Below, one piece after another: positions 6,048 through 12,074 of a stretch of DNA of 12,074 nt (position 1 is the first letter of the stretch; every line of letters begins with the position of its first letter). Position numbers and translations under genes: made by a program. The notes beneath the pieces are model-generated. The model searched no databases, had not been told where the DNA came from, and saw nothing but the letters and a program-made list of their open reading frames with translations. Location of the stretch: contig JAAENB010000917.1 of assembly GCA_024224995.1 (NCBI GenBank), forward strand, positions 1-12,074, read 5' to 3'. The stretch comes from a bacterium. GTDB taxonomy: Bacteria > Spirochaetota > UBA4802 > UBA5550.

Positions 6048-9000
6048 TGTCAATAACTCTCTTCTTTCTTCTGGCTATTGTTCCCTCTTGCGAAGGTCTG
6101 TTCGATTCACCTCTTGAGGGCACCTTTTCCATTAATAATGACCGGGAAACTACCTACTCCCGGTCTATTGTTCTGAATAATCATATCCCCAAAGCCGATG
6201 AAATGCGTTTCAGTAATTCAGACGGGCTCTGGTCGCCATGGGAGCAGTATTCAGCTTCTAAAAACTGGTTCCTGGATGAAGGTTTTGGAAAACAATTCGT
6301 ATATGCCGAATTTCGCAGCAGCCTTTCAGGTAAGGTTCTTCAAAAATTCGACTCCATTGTTCTCATTGACGCACATGGTTTCACGTTCTCTATCAATAAC
6401 GAAGCGCTCCATACATTTTCAGACTCTGTAAATCTGAATATTAATGCAGCCGGTGTCTCAGAAATGCGTATCAGCAATAATGCTGGTGAATGGTCCGGTT
6501 GGGAACCGTATTATTCTACTAAAACATGGTCTCTCGCCCCCGGTTTCGGCAATAAATCCGTATTTATTCAATTTCGAGACCTGTTTGGCAATATTACGGA
6601 AATGAATGATTCTATCAATGTTGTGAATACCGATTCCTGTTCCCTGTTAATCAATAACGGTTCCCATCATACCTTTAATCGTGCCGTATCTCTTACCCTG
6701 GATGTTAGCGGTGCGGATAAAATGCGCTTCAGCAATAACTCAGGCCAGTGGCCGGGCTGGGAGGTATATACTCCTGTTAAGAACTGGGAGCTTTCCTCCG
6801 GAAACGGCAGCAAAACAATTTTTGCCCAATTTAGCGACCAGGCCGGGAATATAATCAGCTTAAACGGTTCCATTAATTTTACCGATGAAAGTACTGCTTC
6901 ATTTGAGATCAACGAGAATGCTCTTTACAGTTTTTCTCATGACGTTATTCTCAACATCAATGCCCCCGGCGCTGAACAGATGCGTTTTTCCAATGATAAA
7001 ATATCCTGGTCGGCATGGGAACCCTATTCAAATACCAAATCCCGGGTTCTCTCTGACGGATATGGCGAAAAACCGGTTTTTGCCGAAATCCGGGATAGCG
7101 GGGAGAACACTATTTCTTTAAGTGATTCCATTACCCTGGTAGACCTTACTGCATGCTCCCTGGTAATTGAAAACGGTTCCCCAAATACCTTCTCCGGCTC
7201 TGCAGCTGTCTCCCTTTCCGTTACCGGTGCCCAACAGATGCGTTTCAGCAGCGACCGGGCAGAATGGTCGGAATGGGTTCCTTTCAACTCCGCTGCCAGC
7301 CGCTCCCTTGGCAATGAAGGCACTAATATCATATACGGTCAGTTTCGTGACGCTTCAGGAAATATTCTTGAATTGAACAATTCTATTATCCGCAGCAGCA
7401 TTAGCCTTTTCTCATTTTTGATCAATAGCGGCTCAGGCACTACTTTTACCGCCAGTGTTTCTCTTGATATTGACGCTCCCGGTGCTGAACAGATGCGTTT
7501 CAGCAACGACAGTTCAAACTGGTCTTCCTGGAAAGAGTATGCTCCTGCCTCTGCCTGGACTATTGAAGAGAATGCCGGTGAAGAAACTGTTTATATTCAA
7601 ATAAAAGATCCTGTGGGCAACGTTGTTGAACTCTCTGACCAGGTTACCCTTCTTGATCCCAGCGGATATAGTGTGGCGATAAATAATGGCGTCGACTATA
7701 CCTTTTCACCCGGTGTTGTTCTGGAAATCAACGGTTCCGGCTATGCCGATATGCGCCTGAGCAATGACAGTCTTAACTGGAGTGAATGGAGCACCGGTGC
7801 TGCTTCCGTGGACTGGTCTCTTTCTTCCGGTGAAGGAAGCAAAACCGTTTATATTCAGTTCCGCGCCTCAAATAATTCGATAATTAGCAGAGAAGACAGT
7901 ATCTCCTTTGTTAATTCCGGTTCCTGTTCTCTCGCGATTAACAATAATGCTGAATATTCTTTTGTTAATTATGTTTCCCTGGCTGTGAGTACTCCCGGTG
8001 CTGCTGCTGTCCGTTTCAGCAATGACGGTGCTTCATGGTCGGAATGGGAGAATAGTGTTTCCGTTAAAGAGTGGGAGCTTTCGGCAGGTCCGGGTGTGCG
8101 GTCTGTTTTCATCGAAGCTCGTGATTCCGCTGAAAACATTTTGCAGCTCAACAAGTCCATTACTGTTGTTGATCTTTCAACCTGTTCTATGGTAATTAAC
8201 AATGATGCCCCTTCCACTTTTTCCGACTCAGTGACTCTTTCAATGAATATCACCGGTGCCGTACAGATGAGCTTTAGTAATGATCAGGCAAACTGGTCCG
8301 GGTGGATGCCGTATTCGTCTTCTACAGCCTGGGCTCTTAACCCCGATCCTCTGACCGGAACAAAAACTGTATATGCCCGCTTCCTTGACGCTGCGGGAAA
8401 AATAATTGAAAAAAACGATTCCATTACTGTTATTGATATGAATGCTTTTAGTATTTCCATAAATAACGGCTCAGAGAATACTTTTAGCCAAACGGTCCTC
8501 TTAACAATGACCGTCGGTTCCGGAGAGATGCGTTTCAGCAATAATAATGCGGACTGGTCCGCATGGGAACCCTATTCCACCTCAAAAAGCTGGAATCTTG
8601 ATTACAGCGCGGGTTCAAAAATAGTATATGTCCAATTTCGCGATGCAGGCGGAAACATTATTCAAAAAAATGATTCCATTATTCTTTGTGATACAGGCTC
8701 CTTCTCCTTTTCTATCAATAACGATGCGAGCAACACCTTTTCAGAGAATGTTTCTCTGAACATTACTGCTCCCGGCGCTGCTGAGATTCGTTTTAGCAAT
8801 GAAGGCAGGTTTTGGTCTGAGTGGGAGCCAATGACTTCTTCCGGAAGCTGGATGCTTTCTTCCGGCAGCGGGGAGAAAACAGTTTATACCAGCGTGAAAG
8901 ATTCATCGGGAAATGAACATATCATGAACCATAGCATTACCCTAACGGGAAATGCTTCAATTACATTCACCCATACCGGTTACAATTCCGGCGATCCAAT

Positions 9001-9226
9001 GCTGGGATTGCCTCCGGCTAATATCTATGATATTTCAGCACCCGGCGCAGTAGAAGTCCGAAGAAAATCCACTTCCGAAAGTACCTGGCCGGAGTGGACT
9101 CCATTTACCGGTAGTCCTCCTGCAGCGTTTTCGTATAATTATTGTTTCACAACAGAACAGTATTTCTATGAATTCAAAGACTCTAATGGCAGCATTCTTT
9201 TTCATTACTTTACAAACGGTAATTAA
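6047..9226 (+). CDS. Envelope lipoprotein of 11 tandem ~86-residue modules
   Basis: This is the largest gene here: 1059 residues counted from the ATG at 6047. That ATG is probably not the native start, because a TTG at 6006 with a strong ribosome site lies one A out of frame. MSITLFFLLAIVPSC is a hydrophobic core plus lipobox (Cys15, or Cys29 in the restored protein), so a lipid-anchored exported protein is expected. Residues 25-969 are 11 modules with consensus FSINN....TFS..V.L.I...GA..MRFSND...WS.WE.Y...K.W.L..G.G.KTVY.QFRD..GNI...NDSIT..D. Residues 970-1059 are a divergent cap also found in the four-module sister. The conserved Trp, aromatic and Gly positions suggest beta-sandwich (Ig-like or OmpL47-like) modules, as in adhesins and other surface fibres. 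No enzymatic motif is seen. It has its own promoter with the GTTCATTCCC array and a strong terminator. Confidence 0.8.
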   Translation: MSITLFFLLAIVPSCEGLFDSPLEGTFSINNDRETTYSRSIVLNNHIPKADEMRFSNSDGLWSPWEQYSASKNWFLDEGFGKQFVYAEFRSSLSGKVLQKFDSIVLIDAHGFTFSINNEALHTFSDSVNLNINAAGVSEMRISNNAGEWSGWEPYYSTKTWSLAPGFGNKSVFIQFRDLFGNITEMNDSINVVNTDSCSLLINNGSHHTFNRAVSLTLDVSGADKMRFSNNSGQWPGWEVYTPVKNWELSSGNGSKTIFAQFSDQAGNIISLNGSINFTDESTASFEINENALYSFSHDVILNINAPGAEQMRFSNDKISWSAWEPYSNTKSRVLSDGYGEKPVFAEIRDSGENTISLSDSITLVDLTACSLVIENGSPNTFSGSAAVSLSVTGAQQMRFSSDRAEWSEWVPFNSAASRSLGNEGTNIIYGQFRDASGNILELNNSIIRSSISLFSFLINSGSGTTFTASVSLDIDAPGAEQMRFSNDSSNWSSWKEYAPASAWTIEENAGEETVYIQIKDPVGNVVELSDQVTLLDPSGYSVAINNGVDYTFSPGVVLEINGSGYADMRLSNDSLNWSEWSTGAASVDWSLSSGEGSKTVYIQFRASNNSIISREDSISFVNSGSCSLAINNNAEYSFVNYVSLAVSTPGAAAVRFSNDGASWSEWENSVSVKEWELSAGPGVRSVFIEARDSAENILQLNKSITVVDLSTCSMVINNDAPSTFSDSVTLSMNITGAVQMSFSNDQANWSGWMPYSSSTAWALNPDPLTGTKTVYARFLDAAGKIIEKNDSITVIDMNAFSISINNGSENTFSQTVLLTMTVGSGEMRFSNNNADWSAWEPYSTSKSWNLDYSAGSKIVYVQFRDAGGNIIQKNDSIILCDTGSFSFSINNDASNTFSENVSLNITAPGAAEIRFSNEGRFWSEWEPMTSSGSWMLSSGSGEKTVYTSVKDSSGNEHIMNHSITLTGNASITFTHTGYNSGDPMLGLPPANIYDISAPGAVEVRRKSTSESTWPEWTPFTGSPPAAFSYNYCFTTEQYFYEFKDSNGSILFHYFTNGN
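6119..8953 (+). repeat. Eleven tandem protein modules (~258 bp unit)
   Basis: There are eleven units averaging 86 residues (about 258 bp). Protein similarity is strong in the MRFSND..WS.WE core and in the closing QFRD..GN...NDSI segment. DNA similarity is patchy but includes recurring stretches around ATGCGTTTCAGCAATGA. The first unit resembles the first units of the two sister genes (ETTYSR..., then G.QFVYAEFR) more than its own followers. Units 3, 5, 8 and 9 start with a Cys (contexts SCSLLINN, ACSLVIEN, SCSLAINN, TCSMVINN). Confidence 0.9.
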
Positions 9227-9232
9227 ATAATT

Positions 9233-9290
9233 GATAATCGTTGTGGAGGGGAAACCCTCCGCAACGATTATCACACTAATTCTTTTTTTT
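9233..9290 (+). terminator. Strong hairpin terminator after the 11-module gene
   Basis: An 18-nt stem, 9233-9250 pairing with 9255-9272, is complete apart from one T-G wobble and is capped by a GAAA tetraloop. An 8-T run follows at 9283-9290. The U tract starts 10 nt after the stem, slightly far for a textbook terminator, but stem strength and position (6 bp after the stop) make termination or 3'-end protection likely. Confidence 0.85.
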
Positions 9291-9304
9291 AATTAATTCC
9301 TGTC

Positions 9305-9336
9305 GTTCATTCCCCCTCACGTAGCGTTCATTCCCC
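9305..9336 (+). promoter_or_regulatory. Two GTTCATTCCC direct repeats (regulatory array 2)
   Basis: Copies start at 9305 and 9326 (21-bp period) with the spacer CCTCACGTAGC. The second copy begins 16 bp before the -35 at 9342. Same element and geometry as the arrays upstream of the 11-module and four-module genes. Confidence 0.75.
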
Positions 9337-9341
9337 ACCAC

Positions 9342-9370
9342 TTGCCAGGCATAAATAAATATAGTATTAT
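9342..9370 (+). promoter_or_regulatory. Promoter of the single-module gene
   Basis: TTGCCA (9342-9347), 17-bp spacer, TATTAT (9365-9370). Predicted start near 9377, leader of about 27 nt ending in AGGAGG. A good sigma70-type match placed directly downstream of the repeat pair. Confidence 0.7.
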
Positions 9371-9403
9371 TATATTATCAAACAAAAAAAAGGAGGTCTT
9401 TCC

Positions 9404-9739
9404 TTGGACTTTAAAAATATCTCTCTCATCCTCGTTCTTTTCCTGACTATTCTTTCCTCGGGCGCGGGTTTGTCTGCCGCTCCGTATGATGATACTTTTG
9501 TTATTAACAATGACCTGGAAACCACCAGCTCTCAATCAGTTATCCTGAATATTCATATTCCCGGTGCCGTTGAAATGCGTTTCAGCAATAACGGGACGTT
9601 CTGGTCCGGCTGGGAAGCCCCTGTTTCCGCGAAAAAATGGGAACTTTTCTCCGACTCCGGTTATCAATTTGTTTTCATTGAAGTTCGTGATTCGGAAAAT
9701 AAGATCCTGGAACTGTATGATTCCATCACTGTTCAGTAG
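9404..9739 (+). CDS. Small secreted protein with a single repeat module
   Basis: This is a 111-residue protein with a TTG start, supported by AGGAGG 7 nt upstream (9391-9396). MDFKNISLILVLFLTILSSGAGLSAAP is a signal peptide; it has no lipobox Cys, so cleavage by signal peptidase I (near SAA-P) and release into the periplasm or medium is likely, unlike its lipidated sisters. The rest is one module: INNDLETT, MRFSNNGTFWSGWE, FVFIEVRDSENKILELYDSI. It best matches the first modules of the two long genes, and it ends right after the module with no C-terminal cap. It may be a free subunit, a decoy of the long proteins, or the remnant of a longer gene that lost its 3' part. The intact promoter and start argue that it is expressed. 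No terminator is seen after it. Confidence 0.75.
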   Translation: MDFKNISLILVLFLTILSSGAGLSAAPYDDTFVINNDLETTSSQSVILNIHIPGAVEMRFSNNGTFWSGWEAPVSAKKWELFSDSGYQFVFIEVRDSENKILELYDSITVQ

Positions 9740-9827
9740 AAAAATATACAAATACGTATAAACATACAATTTTATACACACCAAAATTTTATGTCGATAA
9801 AAATAGAGGGATGATAAAAATACTGTT

Positions 9828-9859
9828 GTTCATTCCCTCTCAGGTAGCGTTCATTCCCC
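9828..9859 (+). promoter_or_regulatory. Two GTTCATTCCC direct repeats (regulatory array 3)
   Basis: Copies start at 9828 and 9849 (21-bp period), spacer TCTCAGGTAGC. The second copy again begins 16 bp before the -35 at 9865. CTGTT precedes the first copy, as it also does in array 1. The stretch between the preceding stop and this array (9740-9827) is A/T-rich with no other structure that I can see. Confidence 0.75.
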
Positions 9860-9864
9860 TTCCC

Positions 9865-9893
9865 TTGCCGCCTGGTTAGAATTTCATTATAAT
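9865..9893 (+). promoter_or_regulatory. Promoter of the four-module gene
   Basis: TTGCCG (9865-9870), 17-bp spacer, perfect TATAAT (9888-9893). Predicted initiation near 9900, giving a short leader of about 28 nt to the ATG at 9928. It is the best -10 of the three co-regulated promoters. Confidence 0.75.
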
Positions 9894-9927
9894 ATATGTA
9901 CATTATTACATTGTAGGAGATGAATAA

Positions 9928-11388
9928 ATGAATTTAAAAAGTATTCAAAATTTACCCAAAAACCTTCTCAAATCCTTACTGGTTCTGGCTCTTTTTGCCC
10001 TTATTCCGGGTTGTGAAGAGGGATTATACCAGTCCTCTCCCGGGGCTGTTGATGGCGGAGTTTCCATCAATAATAATGAAGGTACTACCTATTCAAGGAC
10101 CATTACCTTACAGCTCAATATAAACGATGCCCATGAGATGCGTTTCAGCCTTGATGCCAATCACTGGTCGGAATGGGAAAATTATTCTTCTATTAAAGAA
10201 TATACGCTCGATGAAAGCTTTGGCGAACAATTTATATATGCCGAATTCCGGCGCCGTCACTCCTTACGGATTACCGAGATTACCGCCTCCATTACCCTTA
10301 TCAAAATGAACGGTTCGGGGTTTACCATTAACAGCGGCTCCGACTTTACGGACTCAAGTACCGTTTCCCTGTCATTAACCGTTTCAGGCGCTGTTCAGAT
10401 GCGGTTCAGCAATGACAACTCCACATGGTCTGCATGGGAAGCCTATTCTTCGATCAAATCCTGGGACCTTGAAGCTGGTTTAGGCTTCCATACTGTTTAT
10501 GCCGAGTTCCTTGATTCCGCTGGAAACAACACCGCTATGGACGATTCCATTTCTGTGGTTGACATGGCCGATGCCGGCTCTTCCAGTTTTGTAATAAATA
10601 ATGATTTACCTACCAGCTTTTTGCAAACTGTTTCATTTGACATGAACGTAAACGGTGCGGTTGAAATGCGTTTCAGCTACGACGGTTTGTTCTGGACCGA
10701 TTGGGAGAGTTATAATTCACAAAAGACATGGACCTTTGCTAATGGTATCGGTGCTAAAACCGTTATTGGGCAATTCCGTGATGCTACAGGGACTGTTGTT
10801 CAGAAATCCGACAATATTTCAATCACCGATTCAAGCGGATTTTCCATTACCATAAACAATGGCGAAGGCTATGTTCTTGGCCCCAACTCTCAATTAAGTC
10901 TTAACGCTTCCGGTGTTTCCGAAGTCTGTTTCAGTAATGATAACAGCACCTGGTCTCCCTGGGTTAGTTACAGCTCTTCAAAAAGCTGGCAGCTGGATGC
11001 TTCCAGTGCGGGAAGTAAGACTGTTTATGTTAAGTTTAGAGATGCTTCAGGGAATGAGCTGGTGAAAAGTGATACTATCTCTGTTACTACTTCCGGTTCA
11101 ATGACATTTCCTAAAGTAGGTTACTTTCCGGGATCAAGTGGAGGATCGTACATTGGAGGGTTGCCTGCAGCCAACACTTATCTTGCCAGTGTCCCCGGAG
11201 CAAAACTGGTGAGAATAAAAATAAACACCGGTAACTGGACAGAGTGGGCTGTTTTTGATCCGAACCCTCAGGCAGGTACTTTTTGGGATGGAGGTAATTT
11301 TGCCTGCATGGTAAATATCGCTTATTATTATGAATTTAAAGATTCCTATGGAAACGTAGTTTCTCATTATGAGGCAAATGGTACTTGA
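9928..11388 (+). CDS. Envelope lipoprotein of four ~86-residue modules
   Basis: This is a 486-residue protein. The ATG follows AGGAG by 8 nt. MNLKSIQNLPKNLLK is the charged n-region, followed by a hydrophobic core and the lipobox LIPGC (Cys29), so it is an exported lipoprotein, probably anchored in the outer membrane. Residues 43-390 hold four modules of the same type as the 11-module sister (for example MRFSNDNSTWSAWEAYSSIKSW, written here as MRFSND..WSAWE.Y...K.W). Residues 391-486 are the shared cap: GGLPAANTY versus GLPPANIY in the sister, then NWTEW, and a closing YYYEFKDSYGNV versus YFYEFKDSNGSI. The cap looks like a degenerate module. Binding partner unknown; the architecture suits an adhesin or other surface fibre. 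It has its own promoter with a GTTCATTCCC pair, and a hairpin follows the stop codon. Confidence 0.85.
   Translation: MNLKSIQNLPKNLLKSLLVLALFALIPGCEEGLYQSSPGAVDGGVSINNNEGTTYSRTITLQLNINDAHEMRFSLDANHWSEWENYSSIKEYTLDESFGEQFIYAEFRRRHSLRITEITASITLIKMNGSGFTINSGSDFTDSSTVSLSLTVSGAVQMRFSNDNSTWSAWEAYSSIKSWDLEAGLGFHTVYAEFLDSAGNNTAMDDSISVVDMADAGSSSFVINNDLPTSFLQTVSFDMNVNGAVEMRFSYDGLFWTDWESYNSQKTWTFANGIGAKTVIGQFRDATGTVVQKSDNISITDSSGFSITINNGEGYVLGPNSQLSLNASGVSEVCFSNDNSTWSPWVSYSSSKSWQLDASSAGSKTVYVKFRDASGNELVKSDTISVTTSGSMTFPKVGYFPGSSGGSYIGGLPAANTYLASVPGAKLVRIKINTGNWTEWAVFDPNPQAGTFWDGGNFACMVNIAYYYEFKDSYGNVVSHYEANGT
10054..11097 (+). repeat. Four tandem protein modules (~258 bp unit)
   Basis: The units begin near residues 43, 132, 220 and 305. 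Unit 1 has an insertion of basic residues (RRRHSLR) where others have RDA.GN, and matches unit 1 of the 11-module gene (TTYSR, FGEQFIYAEFR). Unit 4 has Cys in place of Arg in the core (VCFSND). Confidence 0.85.
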
Positions 11389-11399
11389 TAATAAGCGTG

Positions 11400-11427
11400 T
11401 TATGTGGAGGGAAAACCCTCCACATAA
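11400..11427. terminator. Hairpin between convergent genes, probable terminator or mRNA 3' stabiliser
   Basis: A perfect 12-bp stem, 11400-11411 with 11416-11427, encloses an AAAA loop. Its core (GTGGAGGG / CCCTCCACA) repeats the core of the terminator after the 11-module gene. On the plus strand it is followed by A residues, not T, and on the minus strand by AACACG, so neither direction has a U tract after the stem. It may be a degraded copy of the sister terminator, or end transcription with a factor such as Rho. Confidence 0.55.
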
Positions 11428-11439
11428 AAAAATCTTGCT

Positions 11440-11883
11440 CTAAAGCTCTTCAAACTTTATCACTTTAAAACCACTCCCCCTAACGGGGTATACTTTTTTC
11501 CCGGTTACGGGGTTAATACCACCCACGGGCATCTGTTCAATTGAACCTTTTTTGGGCTTATAGGGCTTGCCGTAATCAAAGACTCCCCAGACCTTGACTT
11601 TTTTCCCTTTTAGTGTTTTAAACGTCTCAAATGGAACGCTTTCCGTTTTCCGTAAAATGACTCCTTCCCCGGCGCTCTTCTGCCCGGAGCTTAATTCAAT
11701 ATTATCAACTTTTAGAACATAATACAAACTGCCCCCGGCATTCCAGGACTCATAACTTTTCCTCCAGGGTTTTTCTATTACCGTTCCCGTAAGCATCGTT
11801 ACGGGTATTTTATTTATTTGAGCTTCTTTTGAAGCGCATCCTATTAGACCAAGCGCTAAAATTATACCGATAAGCTGTTTCAT
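11440..11883 (-). CDS. Small lipoprotein of unknown function
   Basis: This is a 147-residue protein. MKQLIGIILALGLIGC is a clear lipoprotein signal peptide (lipobox LIGC, Cys16), followed by ASKEAQ. The ATG at 11883 follows AAGGAG by 8 nt. The mature part begins with TMLTGTVIEKPWRKSYESWNAGG, shown here as TGTV...SYESW, then YYVLKVDN, TLKGKKVKVWGVFDYG and a basic Pro/Gly-rich region. TGTV plus LKGKKVKVWGVF recalls small OB-fold or beta-barrel domains in which a short beta strand pair reads 'G.V' and 'GK.V.V.G', but this is only a resemblance. I do not recognise the family. It follows the gene at the right edge by 28 bp, so the two probably share a transcript. Confidence 0.8.
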   Translation of the reverse strand: MKQLIGIILALGLIGCASKEAQINKIPVTMLTGTVIEKPWRKSYESWNAGGSLYYVLKVDNIELSSGQKSAGEGVILRKTESVPFETFKTLKGKKVKVWGVFDYGKPYKPKKGSIEQMPVGGINPVTGKKVYPVRGSGFKVIKFEEL

Positions 11884-11911
11884 TTGATTATCTCCTTGCT
11901 GACCCAGAGGA

Positions 11912-12074
11912 TTACGTGTTCTTTTTCTCTATCGGCCAAAATTCATGATCTTTATCCAGAAAAATGATATAAAATACATTGTCAACAATATGTCCTACAA
12001 CCCTGGTTTTTTGTCCTGTTATTTTTTTTATCACACTCCATCTAACGCCTCCTTCAAATTGCTTTGGACATTGA
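11912..12074 (-). CDS. 3' end of an uncharacterised small protein (5' end outside window)
   Basis: An open minus-strand frame enters from the right edge and stops at TAA (11914-11912): 53 residues, including CPKQFEGGVRWSVIKKITG, then RVVGHIVDN and FYIIFLDKDHEFWP, ending in EKKNT. The sequence has a plausible globular composition (Trp, Phe, hydrophobic beta-strand pattern VFYIIFLD), and its stop lies 28 bp before the lipoprotein start. The ending FLDKDHEFW...KK is reminiscent of short uncharacterised bacterial proteins found in accessory regions, but I cannot name the family. Confidence 0.55.
   Translation of the reverse strand, partial: QCPKQFEGGVRWSVIKKITGQKTRVVGHIVDNVFYIIFLDKDHEFWPIEKKNT

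Noticed and set aside
6667..8541. Minus-strand frames of 80-100 codons within the 11-module gene
   Set aside because: They recur at equivalent places in the repeats and are antisense by-products of the repeated coding sequence.
6047..9226. Calling the 11-module gene a pseudogene
   Set aside because: The 1059-codon frame is intact and well conserved module by module. Only the start is displaced by one base at a homopolymer, which can be reversible.

Overview
The window (about 42-45% GC by eye, dense, no RNA genes, no mobile elements) looks like a chromosomal segment of a diderm (Gram-negative-type) bacterium. The grounds are several secreted or lipidated envelope proteins, a Do/DegP-type periplasmic protease, sigma70-like promoters and AGGAGG-type ribosome binding sites. 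The species is not recognisable. The loose lipoboxes and the repeat modules would fit a spirochaete or a deltaproteobacterium-like lineage, but this is only a guess.

Left part, minus strand (4177 down to 1): three tandem genes encode secreted paralogues that I read as MACPF-like (membrane attack complex/perforin superfamily) proteins, in the order 4177-2780, 2709-871 and 858-beyond the left edge. They share an N-terminal GRGY-like motif with a following Cys, a Cys-Gly-x-x-Tyr motif at the place of the MACPF Y-G-T-H-[YF] signature, and (in the two complete ones) a WVEN motif and four C-terminal cysteines. The middle paralogue carries an extra 120-residue Lys-rich tail with three copies of a LEDLMK-type motif. 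A promoter is visible ahead of the first gene. Just upstream, also on minus, lies a complete DegP/HtrA protease (5737-4289) with its own promoter.

Middle and right part, plus strand (5870-11430): a family of three related envelope proteins built from ~86-residue modules of the type INN...MRFSND..WS.WE.Y...K.W...G.KTVY.QFRD..GN. The first (6047-9226) has 11 modules, the second (9404-9739) a single module, the third (9928-11388) four; the two long ones end in a shared divergent C-terminal cap. Each gene is preceded by its own promoter, and each promoter carries two or three GTTCATTCCC elements at 20-21 bp period, ending at the same distance (16 bp) from the -35 hexamer. This suggests one activator or repressor controlling all three. 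The 11-module gene appears out of frame at its start: a TTG start with a strong ribosome binding site runs through an A8 tract into a stop, and one additional A would restore a canonical lipoprotein signal peptide with the lipid-modified Cys at residue 29, exactly as in the third gene. This is a candidate phase-variation switch.

Right edge, minus strand: a small lipoprotein of unknown function (11883-11440), preceded by the 3' end of a small uncharacterised gene entering from beyond the window. A strong hairpin lies between the convergent genes.
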